Shown here one piece after another: positions 1 to 5,373 of a DNA stretch of 5,373 nt. The translations under genes and the position numbers were made by a program. Source of the stretch: Ekhidna sp. (GTDB lineage: Bacteria; Bacteroidota; Bacteroidia; Cytophagales; Cyclobacteriaceae); NCBI GenBank assembly GCA_028821635.1, contig JAPPDO010000217.1, forward strand, positions 1-5,373. The letters run 5' to 3'. The notes beneath the pieces were generated by a model, which was not told where the DNA came from, searched no databases, and was given only the letters and a program-made list of their open reading frames with translations. Every line of letters begins with the position of its first letter. The first letter of the stretch is position 1.

Positions 1-565
1 TTATCCCCTCACCTTTCTGGGGAGCCATTTTTTTATCGTTTACACACGACATTGCAAACCAGTGCGTCTTTTTTAGTATGTATTTTTTTTGATCAATATA
101 TGTATGCCAAACGGCATCTATTTTTTCAGTGATCTTCACTTTCACACCGGTTTCTTCGTGTACTTCTCTCACTGCACACTTCCTAATCGTTTCACCTTTC
201 TCTAATTTTCCTTTTGGAATATCCCATACTTTCCTTCGATGGATCATTAAAAATTTCCCCTCCTTTTCCACAACCCCTCCGGCAGCTTCAACAACCTTGA
301 ACTTATTCTTTAGGTGATCAATAAGGTCTCGTTTCTTTCTTGTAGAAATAAAAATGGAATGCACCCGCTTAAATTTTTTGGCCGTCATCAACTTCAAAAG
401 ACTGTCAATCTGATCGTATGAGGCATTCATGATCAAAACATCATCAACAAGCTCTTCGGGCACAATCGTCTCAAATTCCCGAACTACCAAGCCATAGGCT
501 CGATTCATATTGATTTTTTTTTCTGACAGGATATAAACCGGAATGTCGTTTATAAAAAGCTTCAT
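1..565 (-). CDS. NUDIX hydrolase, C-terminus cut by window edge
   Basis: The frame opens at the ATG at 565-563 and stays open for 188 codons to the left edge, so the 3' end is missing. A canonical NUDIX box lies at about residues 119-141: G119, E125, R133-E134 and E137-E138 fit Gx5Ex7REUxEExGU exactly. It is preceded by the usual AAGGVV strand (94-99) and WDIPKGK (114-120). This box binds the divalent metals used to hydrolyse a nucleoside diphosphate linked to another group; the actual substrate cannot be read from sequence. Residues 1-90 form an N-terminal extension beginning MKLFINDIPVYIL, which I recall from Bacteroidota NUDIX proteins found beside pyrE, and this supports the chosen start. 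No signal peptide is visible, so it is probably cytoplasmic. It is divergent from pyrE, a pairing I remember as recurrent in the phylum. Codons 15-18 contain a run of nine A. The family call is very secure; the specific function is open. Confidence 0.95.
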   Translation of the reverse strand, partial: MKLFINDIPVYILSEKKINMNRAYGLVVREFETIVPEELVDDVLIMNASYDQIDSLLKLMTAKKFKRVHSIFISTRKKRDLIDHLKNKFKVVEAAGGVVEKEGKFLMIHRRKVWDIPKGKLEKGETIRKCAVREVHEETGVKVKITEKIDAVWHTYIDQKKYILKKTHWFAMSCVNDKKMAPQKGEGI

Positions 566-625
566 CAATCAAATTCGTGGGAGCAATTAAGCCAATAAAT
601 GAAAATCAAACAAGCGATTGGGGTT

Positions 626-657
626 GTTGAATGGCGAAAATTTACACACTTTCTTTG
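626..657 (+). promoter_or_regulatory. Candidate Bacteroidota-type promoter for pyrE
   Basis: GTTG at 626-629 is followed after 20 bp by TTTCTTTG at 650-657. The Bacteroidota sigma-factor consensus is TTG or TTTG, about 19-21 bp, then TAnnTTTG; the -7 box here departs from it only in having T for A at its second position. Transcription would start around 663-665, at the preferred pyrE ATG. A small inverted repeat, CACAC (645-649) and GTGTG (657-661) around a 7-base loop, overlaps the box and might be an operator or chance. This is inferred from motif and spacing only. Confidence 0.3.
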
Positions 658-664
658 TGTGCAC

Positions 665-1315
665 ATGAGCATTAAGATTTATAACTCTCAACTGGCAGCG
701 GAGATTGCATCTGACCTGATAAAAATCGGAGCGATCAAGTTAAACCCAAGAGAGCCGTTTACGTGGGCATCAGGCTGGAGATCCCCCGTTTATTGTGATA
801 ATAGAGTGAGTCTTTCTTTCCCCGATGTACGCTCTAAGATAAAAACGGCATTTGGTCTCGCAATAGCTAAAGAATTTGACCATATTGATGTGATAGCGGG
901 CGTAGCGACTGCCGGCATCCCTCAAGGGACACTTATAGCTAATGATTTAGAACTTCCATTCATTTATGTACGCTCAAAGCCCAAAGGACATGGGCTGCAA
1001 AATATGGTTGAGGGAAAGATTGAAAAAGGACAAAAGGTTTTACTAATTGAGGATTTAGTTTCGACGGGAGGCAGCTCCCTAGCGGGAGCACAAGCACTGA
1101 GAGAGGCTGGTGCAGAAGTAATTGGTATGATGGCAATATTTACTTATGGGTTTGAAGTAGCAGAAAAAAACTTTGAAGACAAAAAAGTCAATCTGGTTGT
1201 ATTAAGTGATTATCGTCACCTGCTGAATCAGGTAAAAGATGAGTCTATGTTTGGAGAAGAAGCACTCAAAACGCTTGAGAAGTGGCATGAAAATCCGGGT
1301 GAATGGGTTGTTTAA
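665..1315 (+). CDS. pyrE: Orotate phosphoribosyltransferase (PyrE)
   Basis: PyrE converts orotate and PRPP to orotidine 5'-monophosphate and pyrophosphate, the fifth step of de novo UMP synthesis, in the cytoplasm. The product is 216 residues, close to the usual 205-215. The PRPP-binding motif is at 125-139 (VLLIEDLVSTGGSSL, with E129-D130 and T134-G135-G136-S137). The flexible catalytic loop is at 103-112 (R103, K105, K107, H109). The substrate segments TWASGWRSPVYCDNR (33-47) and GVATAGIPQG (79-88) are also typical. I chose the ATG at 665 because homologues begin at about the sequence MSIKIYNSQLAAEIA. An in-frame ATG at 599 would add 22 unrelated residues (238 total), and a promoter-like sequence lies between the two. 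It is divergent from the NUDIX gene; its stop codon overlaps that of the convergent TIGR02757 gene by 4 bp. The function is secure; the start is probable. Confidence 0.96.
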   Translation: MSIKIYNSQLAAEIASDLIKIGAIKLNPREPFTWASGWRSPVYCDNRVSLSFPDVRSKIKTAFGLAIAKEFDHIDVIAGVATAGIPQGTLIANDLELPFIYVRSKPKGHGLQNMVEGKIEKGQKVLLIEDLVSTGGSSLAGAQALREAGAEVIGMMAIFTYGFEVAEKNFEDKKVNLVVLSDYRHLLNQVKDESMFGEEALKTLEKWHENPGEWVV

Positions 1316-1320
1316 AACCC
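1305..1320. repeat. Imperfect palindrome over two convergent stop codons
   Basis: GGGTT (1305-1309) and AACCC (1316-1320) are complementary arms around a 6-base loop that holds the overlapping stop codons of pyrE (1313-1315) and the minus-strand gene (1314-1312). It could fold in transcripts from either strand and act as a weak bidirectional terminator. The stem is only 5 bp and neither strand has a following U tract, so terminator function is doubtful. Confidence 0.3.
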
Positions 1321-2079
1321 CTCCTCCACCGCTAATCCAAAAAGTGCAAAATCGTATCTTACAGGATCATTAGGATTTAATTTTTTAAGAACTGCCGTGA
1401 GTTCTAACGTGGTTTGCCAATCTGTCTGCTCCCGCTTTATCAGCCCAAGTCTCCTCGCAACCCTATCTACATGTACATCAAGGGGACACATCAGTTGGGA
1501 TGATTTTATCCTCCTCCATAGTCCAAAATCAACCCCTTTATCATCATCTCGGACCATCCACCTTAAAAACATATTCAGCCGCTTACATGCAGATTTACGG
1601 GCCGGCGTTGGGATGTGTTTATACGTTCTTCTTGGATGATGTGGGAATGAAAAAAATAACCTGAAAAAATGGGTAAGACCCGCCTCCATATCAAAAGGCT
1701 TAGTGCCCGATATAAAGGCAGTTTCCAATGACTCATATTTAGAATAATACCACTTAAAGAATTGTAAAAAATAAAGTGCATCGGTACCATTAAATGTACG
1801 ATGTTTAAAATCTTGAAATCGCAGCAAATCAGCATCTTCATGTTCTAATACAAATTGATGTGGGTCATTATCCATCAGGTGTAAAAACGCTTTACTCTTA
1901 TTAATAATCGTTTTCCTTTGGCCCCAAGCAAACACTGCGGCCATGAATCCTGCAATTTCAATATCCTGCTTTTTGGCAAACTCATGAGGAACACTGATCG
2001 GGTCTAAGGGGATGAATTCCGGCTGATTATATCTCTCAACTTTTGAATCCAAGAACGCTCTTAACTCCGGTAATTTCAC
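1312..2079 (-). CDS. TIGR02757 (DUF2400) family protein
   Basis: This 255-residue protein matches the family I know as TIGR02757/DUF2400, whose function is not established. Family landmarks are visible: IAGFMAAVFAWGQRKTI (42-58), ACKRLNMFLRWMVR (164-177), CPLDVHVDRVARRLGLIKR (198-216) and LNPNDPVRYDFALFGLA (234-250). It is soluble and probably cytoplasmic, with no signal peptide or membrane segment. LDVHVDRVARRLGL resembles the catalytic-Asp region of helix-hairpin-helix DNA glycosylases such as endonuclease III (VDTHIFRV), with D201 in the place of the catalytic Asp, and RKSAC (161-165) resembles the RKTAN of the hairpin. A role in nucleic-acid repair is therefore an inference only. The start is a GTG at 2079-2077 whose last two bases begin the TGA of the upstream LysM gene (GTGA overlap), which points to translational coupling as the last gene of the operon. 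No Shine-Dalgarno sequence is seen. The family call is strong. Confidence 0.92.
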   Translation of the reverse strand: MKLPELRAFLDSKVERYNQPEFIPLDPISVPHEFAKKQDIEIAGFMAAVFAWGQRKTIINKSKAFLHLMDNDPHQFVLEHEDADLLRFQDFKHRTFNGTDALYFLQFFKWYYSKYESLETAFISGTKPFDMEAGLTHFFRLFFSFPHHPRRTYKHIPTPARKSACKRLNMFLRWMVRDDDKGVDFGLWRRIKSSQLMCPLDVHVDRVARRLGLIKREQTDWQTTLELTAVLKKLNPNDPVRYDFALFGLAVEEGF

Positions 2080-3122
2080 TTTTTGAAGTAAGAAATCTCT
2101 ACCCGGGATCTTGAATCCAATATCCCTAACTGATCGTATGCGGGCTTTGAAAGACGAAGCATTAAGTTTTGGTTAATTCCTGTGTCCGGCAGCTTGCCGA
2201 CTACTTTAACCTGAATGATTTGATTATTCATCAGGTTTCTTACCTCTATATTGGTGCCGATCGGCAGCGTCCTGTGCAGTGCTAAATACTTGGAAGTATT
2301 CATGGAGTCAATGACAGAGATTATCCCTTCATCATAAATCTTTTCAAAGCCATCACCGCCTGCCTGACTCCTCTTTTCCCTATCATCAATACTGTAAAAA
2401 TCTGTCGAGGAAGGCTTTTTAAACCAAAGTTCTTGCCCGATTTTCAAATAATCTGATTTTAGGCTATTCCATGCTCTCAAGCTATCAAGACTAACCCCTA
2501 TTTGGCGGGCTATCGTATAAAGTGTTTCACTCGTTTGTACGAGATAGCGTTCAAAATCTTCAGGAAAATCATTAAAAACCAATGTTTCGGTAGAATCATC
2601 GGCTGCTAACGCTTGGGAGACTGCAACCGGCTGTTCAACGTGCTCCTCTTCCGGTTCGGGCGGCTTCTTAGGGGTTTTATCAATCTTTAGCCTCATGCCT
2701 GATGAGATGGCATTCTCTTTCAAATTATTCCACTTTTTAAGGTCTTTTACTTTTACATTATACCTTCTCGAAATACTATACAGCGTCTCACCTTTTCCCA
2801 CTAAATGGTAGTCTTCTGCTATTGTTTCAGGGGGTTGCTTTTCATTCTCAGCCAGGTTGGTTTGTCTGTCTGTATTTTTTTTTACCAATATTTCAATCAT
2901 CTGCCCCACATTAATGCGATTATCTGTGATCTGATTTTGTACAATCATTTCGTGAACCGTCCCCCCATACCTTTTAGCCAATGAATATAAAGTCTCCTCT
3001 TCTTCAACCTGATGTATGACGAAGAGTCCGTTGCTCCTTTGCTCTGCCCGAATACTATCTGCTACTCCGGCATTAGAGAAAAAAACCCAACTTAAACTAC
3101 AAATTGTAAAAACAAATCTCAT
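2076..3122 (-). CDS. Exported protein with three LysM domains and an RlpA-like barrel tail
   Basis: The product is 348 residues from the ATG at 3122-3120. A signal peptide covers residues 1-21 (hydrophobic core followed by NAGVA, with likely cleavage before DS). Three LysM domains follow, at about 35-79, 105-147 and 192-235, each with an ETLYSLA/ETLYSIS/ETLYTIA core; LysM binds glycan chains of peptidoglycan. A Pro/Glu/Lys-rich linker (about 149-165) separates the second and third. Residues 264-344 look like an RlpA-type double-psi beta-barrel (HRTLPIGTNIEVRN, then VKVVGKLPDTG, then LRLSKPAYDQLG). RlpA cleaves denuded glycan strands, but the Asp of its NDRGP motif is Gly here and the preceding ANGE region is absent, so I infer a binding rather than a catalytic domain. 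An in-frame ATG at 3170 would give 364 residues but would put 16 residues ahead of the signal peptide and deepen the overlap with the upstream gene from 26 to 74 bp, so it is less likely. Probably periplasmic and wall-associated. Confidence 0.92.
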   Translation of the reverse strand: MRFVFTICSLSWVFFSNAGVADSIRAEQRSNGLFVIHQVEEEETLYSLAKRYGGTVHEMIVQNQITDNRINVGQMIEILVKKNTDRQTNLAENEKQPPETIAEDYHLVGKGETLYSISRRYNVKVKDLKKWNNLKENAISSGMRLKIDKTPKKPPEPEEEHVEQPVAVSQALAADDSTETLVFNDFPEDFERYLVQTSETLYTIARQIGVSLDSLRAWNSLKSDYLKIGQELWFKKPSSTDFYSIDDREKRSQAGGDGFEKIYDEGIISVIDSMNTSKYLALHRTLPIGTNIEVRNLMNNQIIQVKVVGKLPDTGINQNLMLRLSKPAYDQLGILDSRSRVEISYFKK

Positions 3123-3744
3123 TTTGATCTCGAACAAAGATAACCTGACCGTAGAATACAAAAAACGCACCGGATGAGAAGCCTTTCATTTTCTTGTCTT
3201 GTTCAATTTTCCAGACTTTTTCCCCGTCCTTCAAAAACAGTAAAAATCTATTAAATGCCTCTCCAAGACGAAGATAGTAGCTGATAATGATATTTTCTCC
3301 TTTCTCATAGTATTCGCAAGCAAGCGGCAGATCAAGCCCCAGAAATTTTTTTATTATCCGGTAAAATTCCGTGCCATATTCATACAAAAAAGGCTCTTCT
3401 CCCAAAAAACTAAGTTCAGGAATATCCGATACTTTCTCGACCCTCTGATTTGACAAATCATGACGAGCAAAATGGTATTTGGAAGGGTCATTCTGATTCT
3501 CATAAACAATGGAATAAACATAATCTCCGCTCATGCTAACCAATTCTTCAAACCATCCAATATCCAGATTAATACGTTCCTTAGTAAACGTATTTAGAGC
3601 AACCTTGTAGAGGTAAGTCTCTTTTTTCAAAGCATCCCTCAGGATTAAAATAAGTACTTTTTCTTTGCTGCTCAAGAGTATTTTATGAATAGGATAATCA
3701 AAATGAAGAGAATGAAAGCCGGGCAAAAGATTTTCTGGTTGCAT
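3097..3744 (-). CDS. Uncharacterised protein, possibly DUF4905-like
   Basis: The product is 215 residues with no signal peptide or membrane segment, so probably cytoplasmic. I do not recognise it with certainty; its size, taxon and beta-rich look recall the DUF4905 family of Bacteroidota, but I cannot confirm this. It has several beta-strand pairs rich in aromatic and branched residues, at about 27-50, 73-96, 148-182 and 191-214, separated by polar turns. This resembles blades of a small or partial beta-propeller. No catalytic motif is apparent. The ATG at 3744-3742 is the first in frame after the 54-bp divergent gap with the NfeD gene. It is the first gene of the minus-strand operon and overlaps the LysM gene by 26 bp, ending in TAG. 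Tight packing and an open frame of this length make it a real gene; function unknown. Confidence 0.85.
   Translation of the reverse strand: MQPENLLPGFHSLHFDYPIHKILLSSKEKVLILILRDALKKETYLYKVALNTFTKERINLDIGWFEELVSMSGDYVYSIVYENQNDPSKYHFARHDLSNQRVEKVSDIPELSFLGEEPFLYEYGTEFYRIIKKFLGLDLPLACEYYEKGENIIISYYLRLGEAFNRFLLFLKDGEKVWKIEQDKKMKGFSSGAFFVFYGQVIFVRDQNEICFYNL
3135..3162 (-). promoter_or_regulatory. Candidate internal promoter before the LysM gene
   Basis: On the minus strand TATCTTTG (3142-3135) is a perfect TAnnTTTG match, with TTTG at 3162-3159 as a possible -33 element. The 16-bp spacer is shorter than the usual 19-21. Transcription would start near 3130, about 8 nt before the preferred LysM start at 3122. 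It lies in the 3' end of the upstream gene, so it could provide operon-independent expression. It is based on motif only and may be coincidence. Confidence 0.25.
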
Positions 3745-3768
3745 TCAGAGTTAGAAATAATAGCTTTA
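3739..3768 (+). promoter_or_regulatory. Candidate promoter for the NfeD gene
   Basis: TTG at 3739-3741 is followed after 19 bp by TAGCTTTA at 3761-3768, which matches the Bacteroidota -7 consensus TAnnTTTG except for the last base. The predicted start near 3775 would leave a leader of about 24 nt before the ATG at 3799. The upstream element overlaps the first codons of the divergent gene. On the opposite strand CATCTTTG (3782-3775) is a partial -7 match for the minus-strand operon, but I found no partner -33 element for it. Confidence 0.35.
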
Positions 3769-3798
3769 CTTAGTCAAAGATGAAGTTATTTTAGGGTA

Positions 3799-5133
3799 AT
3801 GAAAAAAATCGTCACATTAGGGGTTTTATTGCTTTCGATTTTAGCCGTTGGTCAGGATAGCATTAAGACCAAAGTGCTTCGTATAAAGATTAAAGACGCT
3901 ATTGATCCCCGCACCAACCGATACTCGAAACTAGGCATGGAACGGGCAGAGGAGGTTGATGCCGACTACGTCATTATTGAGTTAGATACATACGGTGGGG
4001 CTTTGAATGACGCAGATGAAATCCGTACCCGAATTCTTAATTACAAAAAACCTGTTTATGCGTTTATCAACAAAGACGCTGCCTCTGCGGGAGCCCTCAT
4101 TTCCATAGCTTGTGACAGTATCTACATGGCCAAGGGGTCAAGCATGGGTGCTGCAACTGTAGTTTCTCAGGATGGAGCCGCCGCACCGGACAAATACCAA
4201 TCGTACATGCGCTCAATTATGCGATCAACGGCTGAAGCAAAAGGTCGTGACCCAAGAATAGCAGAGGCGATGGTAGATGAAGATATTGACTTAGATAGCA
4301 TTGCAACCGAAGGAAAGATACTTACTTTCTCTACTTCCGAAGCAATAAAATATGGGTTTTGTGAGGCTGAGGTAGATGATCTTGATGATATTATGAAACG
4401 AGCAGGGGTGGAAAAGTTTGAAGTAGAAGAGTTTAAATTGAGCAGCACCGAAAGAATCATATCACTCTTTCTCAATCCCTTGGTGAGCGGAATATTGATC
4501 CTGATTATCATTGGGGGTATCTATTTTGAACTTCAGACTCCCGGTGTCGGCTTTCCTATACTCGCCTCCATTATCGCCATTATCTTATACTTTGTGCCAA
4601 ACTACCTGAACGGACTTGCTGAAAATTGGGAAATATTACTATTTGTTGTTGGGGTCACGCTGATTGCATTGGAAGTGTTTGTCCTTCCCGGATTTGGTAT
4701 CGCAGGTGTCTTAGGGCTTATTTGCACATTTGGATCGTTGATTTTAGTTATGCTTAACAATGATATGCTTGATTTTTCTTTTGTGCCCAGAGAGGAAGTC
4801 TTTGTGGCAACAGCTACGGTTATTTTGGGCATAATGGGAGCGATTGTCATCATGTTCATCAGCGGAGCCAGACTGCTTAATAGCAATATCTTGAAGCGGA
4901 TAACACTTCAGGAAATTCAGGACAGAGATCGAGGCTACACCTCAACCTTTTACGGGAAGATCTCAATGATTGGAATGAGGGGGAGAACGTACACACGCCT
5001 GAGACCTAGTGGTAAAATTGAGATTGACGGAGTGATTTATGACGCATTCACGCGTGGAAACTTTATTGATGAGGGTATTGAAATAGAAGTAATATCTGAC
5101 GAAGGAGCCAGCTTGAAAGTGAAAGAAGCATAA
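3799..5133 (+). CDS. Long-form NfeD membrane-bound serine protease (ClpP class)
   Basis: The product is 444 residues, a usual length for the long NfeD form (compare archaeal PH1510, the stomatin operon partner protease). A signal peptide covers 1-18 (likely cleavage AVG/QDS). A ClpP-class protease domain spans about 22-205. YGG (65-67) probably forms the oxyanion hole, S96 in AASAGA aligns with the PH1510 nucleophile, and K132 in APDK aligns with its catalytic Lys, so the Ser-Lys dyad looks intact. About five hydrophobic segments follow (229-244, 251-266, 277-297, 300-319, 334-355). A C-terminal NfeD OB-fold lies at about 385-442 (LRPSGKIEIDG, then GNFIDEG). By family knowledge the protease domain is outside the cytoplasmic membrane, and the OB domain contacts a stomatin or flotillin partner. 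No such partner lies in the 240 bp that follow. The start is the only sensible one, placing the signal peptide at the N-terminus. Confidence 0.95.
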   Translation: MKKIVTLGVLLLSILAVGQDSIKTKVLRIKIKDAIDPRTNRYSKLGMERAEEVDADYVIIELDTYGGALNDADEIRTRILNYKKPVYAFINKDAASAGALISIACDSIYMAKGSSMGAATVVSQDGAAAPDKYQSYMRSIMRSTAEAKGRDPRIAEAMVDEDIDLDSIATEGKILTFSTSEAIKYGFCEAEVDDLDDIMKRAGVEKFEVEEFKLSSTERIISLFLNPLVSGILILIIIGGIYFELQTPGVGFPILASIIAIILYFVPNYLNGLAENWEILLFVVGVTLIALEVFVLPGFGIAGVLGLICTFGSLILVMLNNDMLDFSFVPREEVFVATATVILGIMGAIVIMFISGARLLNSNILKRITLQEIQDRDRGYTSTFYGKISMIGMRGRTYTRLRPSGKIEIDGVIYDAFTRGNFIDEGIEIEVISDEGASLKVKEA

Positions 5134-5144
5134 CTACATGTAGT
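5133..5144. repeat. 12-bp perfect palindrome at the NfeD stop codon
   Basis: ACTACATGTAGT reads the same on both strands and begins at the last base of the NfeD stop codon. It can form only a 4-bp stem with a 4-base loop and is not followed by a T tract, so it is a poor terminator. It could be a protein-binding site or chance. Confidence 0.3.
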
Positions 5145-5203
5145 ATAGGTATTACTAATTTATTTACAGAGAATAGGTGACTAAGTAACAGAAGAATACT
5201 TCA

Positions 5204-5323
5204 TCACGCTTTTACAATCTCGTTTTCCGTCATTTTTTTGGGTTCTTTGTAGCAGTCGTTCAGCATTGTCCGAAAGAGAACATGACACGAGTACAAACAA
5301 AAATAAAAAAAAACTAAAGGCAT
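5204..5323 (-). CDS. Doubtful 39-residue ORF
   Basis: An ATG at 5323-5321 opens a 39-codon frame ending with TGA at 5206-5204, followed at once by a second TGA. The product has a hydrophobic N-terminus (LVFFYFCLY, residues 3-11), three Cys and a charged tail ending MTENEIVKA. A perfect minus-strand TAnnTTTG box (5363-5356) would start transcription near 5350, about 27 nt upstream. The hydrophobic start comes largely from a T-rich tract, which could produce it by chance. The MTENEI tail loosely recalls the N-terminus of GxxExxE (PDDEXK-like) proteins, so a gene remnant is another reading. Both are speculative. Confidence 0.15.
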   Translation of the reverse strand: MPLVFFYFCLYSCHVLFRTMLNDCYKEPKKMTENEIVKA

Positions 5324-5336
5324 TGCTAATTTAGCA
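5324..5336. repeat. 13-bp perfect inverted repeat
   Basis: TGCTAA and TTAGCA flank a single T. On the minus strand an A/T-rich tract follows, but the T run starts over 10 nt after the stem, too far for a standard intrinsic terminator. It lies between the TAnnTTTG box and the ATG of the doubtful small ORF, so it would fall in that transcript's leader. Confidence 0.3.
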
Positions 5337-5355
5337 TAGTTAAATGATTGAATAA

Positions 5356-5363
5356 CAAATATA
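5356..5363 (-). promoter_or_regulatory. Perfect TAnnTTTG -7 box, minus strand
   Basis: TATATTTG matches the Bacteroidota -7 consensus at every fixed position. Its -33 element would lie beyond the right edge, so it cannot be tested here. Transcription would run leftward from about 5350 into the gap after the NfeD gene, as an antisense or small RNA or the leader of the 39-codon ORF. In such AT-rich sequence a chance match is quite possible. Confidence 0.25.
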
Positions 5364-5373
5364 AAGAATATTC

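Larger units (their letters stand above)
5134..5373. other. Gap after the NfeD gene without a convincing gene
   Basis: These 240 bp are AT-rich and contain the two short palindromes, the -7 box and the doubtful ORF listed separately. I see no tRNA-like fold, no intrinsic terminator with a proper stem and T tract, no tandem repeat and no insertion-sequence end. The flotillin or stomatin gene that often follows nfeD does not begin here. Confidence 0.6.

Noticed and set aside
129..317. Plus-strand open frame of 62 codons
   Set aside because: It lies antisense to the NUDIX core, including the NUDIX box, and has a Phe/Ser/Thr-rich composition typical of a reverse-strand shadow.
566..598. Possible minus-strand promoter for the NUDIX gene (CGAATTTG before the ATG)
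   Set aside because: The box lacks the TA of TAnnTTTG and would place the transcription start at or past the ATG; support is too weak to list.
1397..1639. Plus-strand open frame of 80 codons
   Set aside because: It is antisense to the conserved C-terminal half of the TIGR02757 gene and shows no recognisable motif.
1575..1841. Minus-strand open frame of 88 codons
   Set aside because: It is another frame of the TIGR02757 coding sequence with no domain; the family motifs are in the longer frame.
4167..4511. Minus-strand open frame of 114 codons
   Set aside because: It is antisense to the NfeD protease domain and Ser/Ile-rich, as expected for a shadow.
4602..4886. Minus-strand open frame of 94 codons
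   Set aside because: It is antisense to the NfeD membrane segments; its composition mirrors the hydrophobic codons on the other strand.
5311..5336. Minus-strand intrinsic terminator formed by the 13-bp inverted repeat and nearby T run
   Set aside because: The stem is about 5 bp and the T run begins more than 10 nt after it, so it does not have terminator geometry.

Overview
The window looks like ordinary chromosomal DNA of a Bacteroidota species, most likely of the order Cytophagales. This rests on low-to-moderate GC, absence of clear Shine-Dalgarno sequences before the genes, several matches to the Bacteroidota promoter motif TAnnTTTG, and the gene set: a NUDIX protein head-to-head with pyrE, a TIGR02757/DUF2400 protein, a LysM protein with an RlpA-like tail, and a long-form NfeD protein. 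The order-level call is an inference from resemblance to remembered families; no search was run. No mobile element, CRISPR array, tRNA or rRNA was seen.

Layout. (1) Positions 1-565, minus strand: a NUDIX hydrolase that runs off the left edge, so its C-terminus is missing. (2) Positions 665-1315, plus strand: pyrE, orotate phosphoribosyltransferase, divergent from the NUDIX gene across 99 bp. (3) Positions 1312-3744: a tightly packed minus-strand cluster, transcribed from an unrecognised 215-residue protein (3744-3097), to an exported three-LysM protein (3122-2076), to a TIGR02757 protein (2079-1312). The genes overlap by 26 and 4 bp, so they are probably one operon. The last gene meets pyrE tail to tail with overlapping stop codons. 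(4) Positions 3799-5133, plus strand: a complete long-form NfeD membrane serine protease, divergent from the operon across 54 bp. (5) Positions 5134-5373: 240 bp with no convincing gene, holding two short palindromes, one perfect minus-strand TAnnTTTG box and a doubtful 39-codon ORF.

Function. PyrE makes OMP in pyrimidine synthesis, and the NUDIX neighbour probably hydrolyses a nucleoside-diphosphate-type substrate. The three-gene operon mixes a cell-envelope protein (LysM), a possible helix-hairpin-helix nucleic-acid protein (TIGR02757) and an unknown; no shared pathway is evident. NfeD family members act in membrane protein quality control, usually with a stomatin or flotillin partner, but none is encoded in the 240 bp that follow. 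I found no clear new multi-gene system. The points most worth checking are the degenerate RlpA-like tail of the LysM protein, the HhH-glycosylase-like motifs in the TIGR02757 protein, and the pyrE start, where a promoter-like sequence would give a leaderless mRNA.
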